Origin: Candolleomyces eurysporus
Lineage: Eukaryota; Basidiomycota; Agaricomycetes; Agaricales; Psathyrellaceae
DNA length: 33,794 nucleotides
Assembly: GCA_027579435.1 (NCBI GenBank)
Contig: JANBPK010001552.1
Span: 1 to 33,794, forward strand
Direction: 5' to 3'
The notes below the pieces were generated by a model. It worked only from the letters and a program-made list of their open reading frames with translations, was not told the origin of the DNA and ran no database searches. Positions 9,154 through 19,122 of the stretch are shown here, one piece after another (within the stretch, counting starts at the first letter, position 1; every line of letters begins with the position of its first letter). Both the position numbers and the translations under genes were made by a program.

Positions 9154-11589
9154 ATGCCCCCAAAGTCCGAGAAGAAGCACTTCTGGTCCCGCTTCTTTTC
9201 TCTTTTCGGCGGTCGCGGTGGCAGATCTACTGTTGATCGTCATCGAGACTCACGTAGGATAGCAAGTGCGGCTTCAACACACTCAGTCCCCGATTTATCG
9301 GTTCCCGCACACGACACGACTCCTCAAAGCCATGGATCTCAGCCCCCGATTCGTCGAACCAGGAGCGAAAACAACGTAGTCGAGTCAGAGCACTGTGCTC
9401 AGCTCTCGATGCCCGGCAATCGAGAGCTTCTTCCACAATCCCCACACCAGCTACACCCAACGTTGCCACTAGACGATGATCCCGCAGTACCAAGAGTTCA
9501 CCGCAGCCCAACAACATTCCTCGCCGGCGCCAGCGGCTTTCGAATGAGAGATATACACTACTACGAGGTAAACACAGGTGGTGATGCGGGTGATAGGTCG
9601 ATAGACGGTATGTCGGTTCCACCAAGAAGATTGATATCACTTAACTATTGTTCGATGTCACGTCCTCGATCTTCCAGGCTGGGCGCTGCTGTTGAAGAAC
9701 ATTGCGCCCAATGCTCTTCACAACTCAAGGGCCCGATATGACGCTCCGAAATGCGATGAAGACACCCGCGTCGAGGTCATCGACGAGATCATGGAACGGA
9801 TCCGAGATCCCGACGCTCCCCAGCGCTTACTGTGCATGACGGGGGCAGCTGGTTCGGGAAAATCGGCACTGCAGCAAACTATCGCCGAACGTTGCACCGA
9901 GTCAGATATCCTTTCTGCAGCGTTCTTCCTCTCTTCAACAGACCCCACTCGAAACAACATTTCCTTCATTGTCCCAACCATTGCCTACCAGATAGGATTA
10001 AAACACTACATCTTCCGAAGCTCCGTCGCCGCTGCTGTGAAGCACGATCCCTACATCTTCTCCCAGTCATTACGATCCCAGATGGATGCACTCATCGTTG
10101 GCCCCTTCGAGAGTGTCCGAAGGAGTCAGCAAATTGGCACCAACACCTTTCCGTACGCCATTCTCATAGACGGCCTCGACGAGTGCAATGGGCTACCCAT
10201 CACCACGTCAGACATTCCCCTCGTCAACGTTGACGATCGATGGCGTGCTGAAGATCAACAAGGAGAGTTATTGGCGGCTATCAAACACTGCATCCTCGAC
10301 AACGACCTCCCGTTCCGCGTCTTCATCGCCAGTAGGCCAGAATTGGCTATCTACACCGCGCTCCAACCTGGTGGGCTTCTACGCGAGGCAGCATACCACA
10401 TTCAGCTCAGTGACAAGTACGACGCCTCTGCAGATATGCGTCGATACCTGCAGAGGAGATTCGAAGCCATCGGCCTACGCATCGGCAATCCCCAATGGTT
10501 CAGCGAGGGCGACATCGAGACCTTGGTCGGAGCTGCGTCTGGGCAGTTCATCTACGTCGCGACGGCCTACAAGTACATATCGGAGCCTCGAGCCTCTCCC
10601 GAGAAGATGCTGAAGATCGTCCTCACCTGGACGCCACATGAAGGACAAGCTACACGACCATTTGAGGCACTCGACAGGCTCTATACAAACATTTTGTTGG
10701 CGGCAAAGAACGCGTACGAAGCTGTCGAGAGCCATCATGGACGCGACTTTCTTTTGCTGTTCAAGGCATACCATATGGGTGTTACTGGATTTGATTTTAT
10801 GAGATTTTCCATCTCTTCAAACCCTACAGCAGGTCTTCTCTCTGCGTTGCTATGCCTGGAAGCCAGGGCCGAAGAAATTCTAATCTCAGACCTCCGTTCC
10901 CTTGTGGCTCTCGAAACGGATCCTGATGGTGATTTGTGTCTACGTCTGTACCACAAATCCTTCTCCGACTTCTTGCAAGAACCAAGTCGTGCAGAAGACT
11001 TGTTTGTACCGGAAGATCGGGTTTACGCTCACCTTGCAAGCTGCTTCATGCAACACATTATCGAATGTCCATTAGACTTTAACTCTCGTGCGTAATTCCT
11101 GGTTGGTTACTGGCTGGATCTATAACCCTCTGTCTTAGTACCGGCGAAGTGGGCGGACCTCCCTCTCCCGAAACTTTATAAGGATTCTCTGGAGGAAGCT
11201 ATCAACGACCTGCCGAGTTTCTTGAGCGGCGTCGATGCTATTGATGATGATGAAGTCGTGGCCTTTACCCAGAACGGCGGATGGCATAAACTCGACAACT
11301 TGTTGCCTCCACTGCTTCGTTGGAATGAATGTTTTTATGGAGGATTGGACCTATGGATTAGTTATCTGCAGAGTTTAACTGACCGCCTGAAAGTGAGTCA
11401 TTCTTCCTTGCGTTGAGGCGGCCTCTGACTTTCGTTTTGCTGTATTCTTAGGCCCGAAAGCCTGAGGCTGCTGCGGTTATAAGCGTGTTTATCGAAAAGT
11501 GGAAGAATGATTACTCGCAGTTTGAAGATGAATCTAGAAGCCAACGAAATTCAGATTCTGTCTCCCCAGACTCCGATTCCAGGGAATAG
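9154..11589 (+). CDS. NACHT-type NLR protein (NLR3)
   Basis: Exons 9154-9607, 9678-11087, 11139-11392 and 11452-11589; introns of 70, 51 and 59 bp in phases 1, 1 and 0; predicted 751 aa. The N-terminus MPPKSEKKHFWSRFFSLFG is basic then aromatic, followed by a disordered Ser/Pro region. The Gly/aromatic motif FLAGASGFRMRDIHYY is at 122-137. NACHT: Walker A GAAGSGKS 207-214, Walker B LIDGLDEC 314-321, followed by a loop of about 20 residues and FIASRPELAI. The post-NACHT region includes GQFIYVATAYKYI, the DRLYTNILLAAK helix and YHKSFSDFL. The C-terminal domain (exons 3 and 4) contains FTQNGGWHKLDNLLPPLL and ends in an Asp/Ser-rich tail. No frame break is visible, so this is one of the cleanest copies. 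Likely cytosolic. The ligand and partner are unknown; a convergent protease remnant follows it. Confidence 0.92.
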
Positions 11590-11935
11590 GTCCGGTGTTT
11601 CATGCTGTACCATGGTACACAACACTGAAATATATAGACAATGTACTACACTTGTATGACTAAGAGGCTTACGCGCTTCATCCTCCTTTGCTCGACTCGT
11701 CTTTATATAATAGTCGCATTTCAAAAACCCGAAGAAAGATTGGCCTATCAACGTGGCGAAGGAGGTTGAGCAGCGCTCCGGGCCTGAGGAGTCTTGAGAA
11801 TGCTTGTTAGAGGGGAAGTTGTTGAAGAAGTCGAAGGAGGGAGGTTTTGATCACTAGAGAGAACGAAGACCTAGATGTTATTCGGCTACCTGACTGAGTC
11901 CATATTACCCTCGAGCTCGAATTTGCAATGTCTAT
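11590..11935. other. Rearranged 3' flank of NLR3
   Basis: The conserved NLR 3' flank runs only to about 11670 (GTATGACTAAGAGGCTTACGCG). It is then joined to CTTCATCCTCCTTTGCTCGACTCG at 11675-11698, which matches a protease 3' flank in the opposite orientation to that expected here (compare 33367-33398). The remainder to about 11935 is not recognised. This is a rearrangement junction without a gene. Confidence 0.45.
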
Positions 11936-12575
11936 TCAAACTTTATATTCTTGACCAATGTGTACGCATCACCATCCCCTCAAAGGTCAACCACCTTGCC
12001 TAGGAAGTTTCTAGCACCGAGCTTCGACGGATCCAGTTCATAGACGCATACATTGAAGATGAACTTTTTATCATTAGAGCTGTGTTCTGAGCCACAGGTT
12101 CAAGGTATGGAGATCCTTCTTGATCGTTTCAAGTTTCTTTCGACGCGGTTCATTCCTTTGATTTCTTTTGACCCCGCTGTCCTCCCGGGTCTGTGACCTG
12201 TCTCTGATTTCTGATAAAAGGATACACTTCCTTTCTGAAACCGTCTCCTTCTATCTGTTGCAAGGTCCCAGAGGGGTTGGATGACGCCAGGGCGTGATTC
12301 GAGGCTACCAGCTTTGGTGGGTTATTCGCATTCCACATTCTGCTCTATGGTCGATTTAGGCGCGACGCGGCGGCAGATGAGGAAGTGAAGCTTCGGAAGG
12401 TCATCTTCGCTAGCGACGTAGGATACTCGAGTGACAGCAGTATCAGGAGATTCTTTTGTCGATGTTGTGGCAGTTTTGCCGGCGGCATTCGCAAACTCTG
12501 CGGAGCCCTTAAACTTGCGTCCCGCACGCGAAGAGCATCCAGCCTTCCGGATGACGAACTTGATTTTTGTGTATT
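11936..12575 (-). pseudogene. Protease fragment, NLR3 unit
   Basis: Only the middle of the protease family is left, on the - strand, in broken frames. It spans from the block around the intact copy's LVKLIGRHK region (+ strand CTTGACCAATGTGTAC at about 11952) back to the region before the histidine motif. The CRH histidine motif is recognisable at about 12368-12385 (GGCGGCAGATGAGGAAGT on the + strand). The C-terminal third with the catalytic serine and most of the N-terminal domain are absent. It is not functional. Confidence 0.7.
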
Positions 12576-13080
12576 CTTTTGGAGGGATGCACGAGGACGA
12601 CGACGATATGGACGATCCTATGTAGCAGCAGGGGGAGGTGGGATGGAACTACGTAGAGGCGGAGGACAACGCCAGGCGCGAAGACGTCTTCTTGGCCTCT
12701 CACCTGATCCGCCGGGACGTCGGACTCAAATCCGGTCGGTTCCACGGGACCGAATCAAGCATGACGTTGGAATCCAATTACCAAAGCTGAGGTTGGTCGA
12801 CAAAGTTTCGAAGCGCTGCCCACTTCTTCCTCTGCGTTGCTACTATGCTAGTATCCCTTCTCGGCCCTCCAACATGCACCAAACATTTTTTCAACAACAG
12901 CGGAGCCCAATGGACGTGGAAGGGTGGCGGGCTGAGTGGAAACAGAGGGCAAAGGTGTGAGGAAATATGGCCTACACCCTCACAAGGATCTTCTAAAATC
13001 TTGTTGCTCTGAGTCTATGTATTCTCTCATGGCCGTGGCGAACGTACACCAACGCTTGCGCTCCAGCGGATCCTACTTCT
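12576..13080. repeat. Shortened spacer repeat
   Basis: This is a shortened version of the spacer at 7457-8433. It joins protease-remnant sequence to the GATCCTATGTAGCAGC block at about 12612, runs through the CAACATGCACC and CGGAGCCCAATGG blocks, then skips about 400 bp relative to 7457-8433 and enters the NLR leader at about 13080. Open frames here, including one of 191 codons from 12385 to 12960, cross unrelated segments and are not conserved. Confidence 0.5.
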
Positions 13081-13802
13081 CGATTCCGACTGCAAGAAAA
13101 CTCCTCGAACTCTGTGGAGTGGGATCAACACGACTGACCCGCACACCTCGCCATTGTCAAAAATGGCGACTAAACATCACGATTACGGTCATTCAGCTAC
13201 CGCAGCAACTGCCTGTATGCTTGTCCGTTCACCAGTTGAGGCTCACCCAAGATAGCGTTGCAGACGGGTGATGGAGGCCTAGGCAATCAACAGAGGGTGA
13301 GGCGGAGCAGGGCACTGAAACAGGAGCTGAGGAATGGGATAGCTAGACCGGGAGGAAGTGACTCGATTCCATTGGTCGGCACGGAAGCAAGAAGATAACG
13401 AGGGGGAAGGACCCTAGGACNGACCTAGCGATNGTAGGGCGGGCTCAGGAGCAGGGTAGACTCGAGTCGTAAACTCGGAGACTTCGGTGGTCAGGGACTG
13501 CTTCGGTTCTGATTCAATAACCAAATGATTCTTGGATGAAGATCCTCGGCGTCTACCGAGAACGGGCAACGGTCGTCTGTCTTCGATTTACCACCCCTTC
13601 CTCCTGTTGAATGCCCACCCCAAACTTCAATATAGCCTGGTTATCAAACTCACGACAGCCTAGACGCCGGACGTTGAGCGTCTACCCAATTCGGGCTTCG
13701 AACGCAGCCACCACATACACACCTCGTGCCTGCCTTCACACGGTGCTAGTGCAGCATTCCGTTCTTGCGTCCTACCTTCATCACCATTCCATCCCCTGCA
13801 CG
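13081..13802 (+). promoter_or_regulatory. Conserved leader and promoter region of NLR4
   Basis: This is very similar to 8434-9153. The TATA-like CAATATAGCCTGG sits at about 13628-13640, about 170 bp before the ATG. An ATG at 13611 is in frame with the gene, but this upstream ATG is not kept in NLR3 or NLR6, so the start at 13803 is preferred. Two single N bases occur at about 13422 and 13433. Confidence 0.5.
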
Positions 13803-16260
13803 ATGCCCCCAAAGTCCGAGAAGAAACACTTCTGGTCCCGCTTCTTTTCTCTTTTCGGCGGTCGCGGTAGCAGATCTACTGTTGATCGTCATCGAGACTC
13901 ACGTAGGATTGCAAGTGCGGCTTCAACACACTCAGTCCCCGATTTATCGGTTCCCGCACACGACACGACTCCTCAAAGCCATGGATCTCACCTCCCGATT
14001 CGTCAATCCAGGAGCGAAAACAACGTAGTCGAGTCGTCGCACTTTGCTCAGCTTCCGGTGCCCAGCAATCGAGAGCTTCTTCCGCAATCCCCACACCAGC
14101 TACACCCAACGCTGCCACTAGACGACAATCCCGCAGTACCAAGAGTCCACGGCGGCACAACGACATTCTTCGCCGGCGCCAGTGGCTTTGGAATGGGAGA
14201 CATGCACTACTACGAAGGTTGCCAGGTGTCTGTGAATACAGATGGTGGTGCGGGTGATAGGTTGATAGATGGTATCTCAGTTTAACTAACAAGATGGGAC
14301 ATCGCTCAACTATGCTTTGACGCCACGTTCTCGATCATCCAGGCTGGGCGCTGCTGTCGAAGAACATTGCGCCTAATGCTCTTCACAACTCAAGGGCCCG
14401 ATACGACGCTCCGAAATGCGATGAAGACACTCGCGTCGAGGTCATCGAAGAGATCATGGAACGTATCCGAGATCCCGAAGCTCCCCAGCGCTTACTGTGC
14501 ATGACGGGGGCTGCCGGTTCGGGAAAATCGGCGCTGCAGCAAACTATCGCCGAACGTTGCACCAAGTCAGGTATCCTTTCCGCAGCGTTCTTCCTCTCTT
14601 CAACCGACCCTACTCGAAACAACATTTCGTTCATTGTCCCGACTATTGCCTACCAGATAGGATTAAAACACCACATCTTCCGAAGCTCTGTCGCTGCTGC
14701 TGTGAAGCACGATCCCTACATCTTCTCCCAGTCACTACAATCCCAGATGGATGCACTCATCGTTGGCCCCTTCGAGAGTGTCCGAAGGAGTCAGCAAATT
14801 GGCAGCAACACCTTTCCGTACGCCATTCTCATCGACGGCCTCGACGAGTGCAATGGGCCACCCATCACCACCTCAGACATTCCCCTCGTCAATGTTGATG
14901 ATCGATGGCGTGCTGAAGATCAACAAGGAGAGTTATTGGCGGCTATCAAACACTGCATCCTCGACAACGACCTCCCGTTCCGCGTCTTCATTGCCAGTAG
15001 GCCAGAATTGGCTATCTACACCGCGCTCCAACCTGGTGGGCTTCTACGCGAAGCAGCGTACCACATTCAGCTCAGTCACAAGTACGACGCCTCTAGAGAT
15101 ATGCGTCGATACTTGCAGAGGAGATTCGAAGCTATCGGCCTACGCTTCGGCAATCCCCAATGGTTCAGCGAGGGCGACATCGAGACCTTGGTCGGAGCTG
15201 CGTCTGGGCAGTTCATCTACGTCGCGACGGCCTACAAGTACATATCGGACCCTCGAGCCTCTCCCGAGCAGATGCTGAAGATCGTTCTCACCTGGACGCC
15301 ACACAGCGGACAAGCGACACGGCCATTTGAGGCACTCGACAGGCTTTATACCAACATTTTGTTGACGGCAAAGAGCGCGTACGAAGCTGTCGAGAGCCAT
15401 CATGGACGCGACTTTCTTTTGTTGTTCAAGGCGCACCATATGGGTGTTACTGGATTTGGTACTCTGCACCTTGCCATCATTACAAACCCTGCAGCGGATC
15501 TTCTCTCTGCGGTGCTATGCCTAGAAGCCAGGGCCGAAGAAACTCTAATCTCAGACCTCCGTTCCCTTGTGGCTCTCGAAACGGATGGTAATGGTGATTT
15601 GCGTCTACGTCTGTACCACAAATCCTTCTCCGACTTCTTGCAAGAACCAAGTCGTGCAAAAGACTTGTTCGTACCGGAAGCTCGGGTTTACACTCACCTC
15701 GCAAGCTGCTTCATGCAACAAATTATTGAATGTCCATTAGACTTTGACTCTCGTGCGTAATTCCTGGTTGGTTACTGGCAGGATTTATAACCCTCTGTTT
15801 TAGTACCGGCCAAGTGGGAGGACCTCCCTCTCCAGAAACTTTATAGGGATTCTCTGGAGGAAGCTATCGAAGACCTGCCGAGTTTCTTGAGCGCCGTCGA
15901 TGCCATTGATGATGATGAAGTCGTGGCCTTCACCCAGAACGGCGGATGGCAGACAATCAACAGCTTGTTGCCTCTAATGTTTCCTCAGTCTCGATATTTG
16001 CGTGTCGATTTTAACCATTGGATTCGTGATCTGCAGAGTTTCACTGACGGCCTGAAAGTGAGTCCTTCCTTGCGCTGAGGCGGCCCCTAACATCAGTTTT
16101 TCTGTATTCTTAGGCCCGAAAGCCTGAGGCTGCTGCGGTTATAAGTGTGTTTATCGAAAAGTGGAAAAATGATCGCAAGCAGTATGAAGATGAACTCAGA
16201 AGACAACAAAATAAACGCAGAAGACAACGAAGTCAACATTCGGAATTCCGATTCCAGTGA
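13803..16260 (+). CDS. NACHT-type NLR protein (NLR4)
   Basis: Exons 13803-14271, 14343-15752, 15804-16057 and 16114-16260; introns of 71, 51 and 56 bp, phases 1, 1 and 0; predicted 759 aa. It is very close to NLR3 through exon 1 and the NACHT exon. Walker A GAAGSGKS is at 212-219 and Walker B LIDGLDEC at 319-326, followed by the same extended loop. The motif FFAGASGFGMGDMHYYEG closes exon 1. Differences from NLR3 cluster in the segment after MGVTGF and in the C-terminal domain after SLLPLM. The first intron begins GTATCT rather than GTATGT, a slightly weaker donor. The tail is basic (RRQQNKRRRQRSQ) and ends EFRFQ: a one-base shift near the end replaces the acidic Ser tail of NLR2 and NLR3. 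Exons are otherwise open. Confidence 0.9.
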
Positions 16261-16489
16261 ATAGCTCTGGTTTGTCACGTTGTTACAAATTATGTAGGCA
16301 TATTATCATATCAATACACACCATGTCAGTATCCCCGCGTGCTCAGAGGAGCAAAACTGCACGATAGGAAACCTTTTGGGGCAGGCAAAGCTTGAGGGAG
16401 GATGTGGTTTGATGACATCTCATCTTGCACATCTCAGTTCAAGGAAGCGACCAGGTATGTCGTATGAATACATTCTTGACCATCCCTAT

Positions 16490-17255
16490 CTTGCCCTGAA
16501 GGTTTCTAGCACCGAGCTTCGACAGATCCAGTTCATAGACGCACACATCGAGGATGACCTTGTTATCGTTAGAGCCGTGGTCTGAGGGTGCGGGACCACA
16601 GGTTCATGGAGATCCTTCTTGATCATTTTGAGCTTCCCTCGACGCCCTCCGAGTTTATGCCAGTTCATTCCTTCAGTTTCTTTGACCCTGGTGTCCTCCC
16701 GAGTCTGTGACTCGTCTCTGAGAAAAGGATACACTGCTCTTTTTTGAAACCGTCTCATTTTATCTGTCGCAAGGTCAAAGAGGGGTTGGATGCGCGTTTT
16801 GAGGCTACCAGCTTTGGTAGGTTATTCTCATCCCGCATTCTGCTCTGCGGTCTATTTGGATGGGAAAACGACGTGACGGCAGATGAAGAAGTGAAGCTTT
16901 CGAAGGTCGTCTTTGTTAGCAATGTTGTAGAGGAGACGGAAATTAGGAGGTCAGCGGCTGGGTTTGCAAACTCTGCAAAGTCCTGAAACTTGGGTCCCGC
17001 ACGCAAAGAGCATTCAGCCTCCCTAACGATGAGCTCGATGTTGTGTACTGTCTCGGAGGGGTTGGACCATAAGACTCAAGGCCCGATGCTGGTGAGGCAA
17101 TATCAATCTAGCCGTGGTCTACAGGTGGTAGGCCAGGAGCGCCTGGATGAGTCCGACCTGATAACTAACTTAAGCCCGGGTGGGAGGGTACTGAAGTACC
17201 AGTTGGTCTCTTCATCTTGAAGAACACTGGGTGGGGGAGTCTATAAGGCCGTAGA
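16490..17255 (-). pseudogene. Decayed trypsin-like protease, NLR4 unit
   Basis: This - strand remnant of the protease family lacks the C-terminal region with the catalytic serine; homology begins at about 16490 near the intact copy's GNFLGN region. It retains the coiled-coil region, the histidine-motif region (near 16875-16890) and the N-terminal end (to about 17250), all in broken frames. It shares with the 6165-7370 remnant the same internal deletion, seen as the join TGTGTACTGTCTCGGAGGGG near 17040-17060. The two are therefore copies of one already damaged ancestor. Confidence 0.75.
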
Positions 17256-18387
17256 AAGCAAATAGGAGAGTGTAGACCTGTGGTAGCTCTCTAAAGTTCT
17301 GCTTAAGCCCAAGGATTTCGATGGTATGGGATTATAGCTCAAGACCAGGCGATAGCTCGGACCTGGCCAGCGAAGGGAATGTGCTTGACAAGACTGGTTG
17401 GAGGCGTTGAATGTGCATCAACATTTTCTGAGGGCAGGGCATCACGCGTCTTGCCAGGCGGTGATCGTTGTGGTTCTCAACCAAGCCGACTTGACTAATT
17501 GCCAATTCCTCCACTCCCTCTCCGTCACCACTTTCCTCCTCCTCTCTGTCCAAGGTGGCCAATATGGATGATCCTATGTGGTAGCANGGGGAGGTGGGAT
17601 GGGGCTACATTGAGGCGGAGGGAGACATCAGACGTGGTCATCTCGGCGACTCACCCGACTCGGAACGTCGGACTCGAATCCGATTGGTTCCAAAGCTTTG
17701 AAAGGACCGAATCGAGCGAGAACGACAATATTTCGAAGTGGCTGCCCACTTCTTCCTCTGCGCCAGTGTCCCATCCCGGGCCCCAACATGCACCGCACGC
17801 TTTTTGAACAACGGCAGAGCCCAATGGAAGTGGAAGGGTGCCAGGATCAGTGGAAACAGAGGGCAAAGGTGTGACGAAATATGACCTACGCCCTCCAGGA
17901 TCCTCTCAACTCTTGTTCCCCTCAGTCTATGGGCTCTCTCATGGCCATGGGAGAGGTTCACCAACAAACTTCCAACGATTGCGCTCCAGCCGGATCCTAC
18001 GTGGCATTGGAGGAGTGAAGAACGCGATTCCTTTTGTGGGAGTCTCGATCTAGGTCGAGAAACTCGCAGATGGGCTGGCGACGTCAATTGAAATCCAGAG
18101 ATACCATACATCTCACCGTCGCAGCCTAGCCCTTCACCTTTCAGTCGGCTTATGGCCCAGTTGCATTCGATTGTAGTTGTACTGTGAGTTCCTTTCTATT
18201 TCCTTCCGCGAAACTCATGCGTTGTAAGTCCATGACTGAATATAAATGGATTATATAGGCTTTCACGTTTCTGGCTACGAAACACAACCTCCGAATTCAT
18301 TCATGAGATTGATTGAAGGTGTTTCTGACGCTTTCATCGTCCCCCCTTTGGCCGCATATCCATTCCCCCAAGACATCTCCAATTGGG
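17256..18387. repeat. Spacer repeat before the NLR5 leader
   Basis: From about 17320 this matches 7457-8433 nearly end to end. The first 60 bp are the old protease upstream region; its TGACTCA site has become TAGCTCA at about 17336. Small open frames are not conserved. One N occurs at about 17587. No gene is recognised. Confidence 0.5.
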
Positions 18388-19122
18388 CTCAACTCCGACT
18401 GCAAGAAACCTGCTAGAACCCTGCCGTGAAGTGGGATCAACGCGACTGACCCGCACACCTCCTCGTTGTCAATTGCGACTCAAAATCACGATTAGGGCCA
18501 TTCAGCTACCACAGCAAATGCCTGAATGCCTATCCGTCGACCGGTTGAGGCTCACTCAAGGTAGCGTTGCAAGCGGGTGATGGAGGGCTAGGCAATCCAC
18601 TGGAGGGTGAGGCGGAGCAGGGGACTGAAACAGGCGTCGAGNAATGGGATAGCTAGAGACCGGGAGGAAACGACTGGATTCAATTGATNGGCNTGGAAGC
18701 AAGAAGATGACGAGGAGAAGGGACTCTAGCACAGACCTAGCGATCGTAGGCCGGGCTCNGGAGCAGGGTAGACTCGAGTCGTAAACTCGGAGACTTNGGT
18801 GGTCAGGGACNGCTTCGGTGCTGGNCTCATAACCAAATGATTCTTGNACGAAGNTCCTCAGCATCTACCAAGGACGAGTGACGGTCGTCTGTCTCCAATT
18901 TACCANCCCTTCTTCCTGTTGAATGCCCACTCCCAACTTCAACATAGCTTGGCTATCGAACTCACNACAGCCTAGNCGCCGGACNTNGAGCGTCNACCCA
19001 ATTCGGGCTTCGAACGCAGCCACCACATACACNCCTCGTGCCTGCCTNNNNTCACACGNTNNNNGTGCAGCATTCCNTTCTTGCGTNCCACCTTCATCNC
19101 CATNCNCANNCCNNNCTGCANG
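18388..19122 (+). promoter_or_regulatory. Conserved leader and promoter region of NLR5, rich in N
   Basis: This is the same leader as before NLR3 and NLR4. From about 18640 onward many N bases interrupt it, at sites scattered through otherwise matching sequence, which looks like an ambiguous consensus of several near-identical copies. The ATG context at 19123 is preserved. Confidence 0.45.

Noticed and set aside
9718..9981. Antisense open frames repeated over the NACHT exon of several NLR copies (also 14383-14634 and 19702-19953)
   Set aside because: They recur only because the sense strand is conserved. They have no family of their own, and codon constraint follows the NLR frame.
12385..12960. 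191-codon + strand open frame
   Set aside because: It crosses the antisense of a protease remnant, a deletion junction and spacer, so it is a chance frame.
13611..13802. Upstream in-frame ATG at 13611 as the start of NLR4
   Set aside because: The upstream ATG is missing in NLR3 and NLR6, and the added residues would come from leader sequence. The MPPKS start is shared by NLR3 to NLR6.
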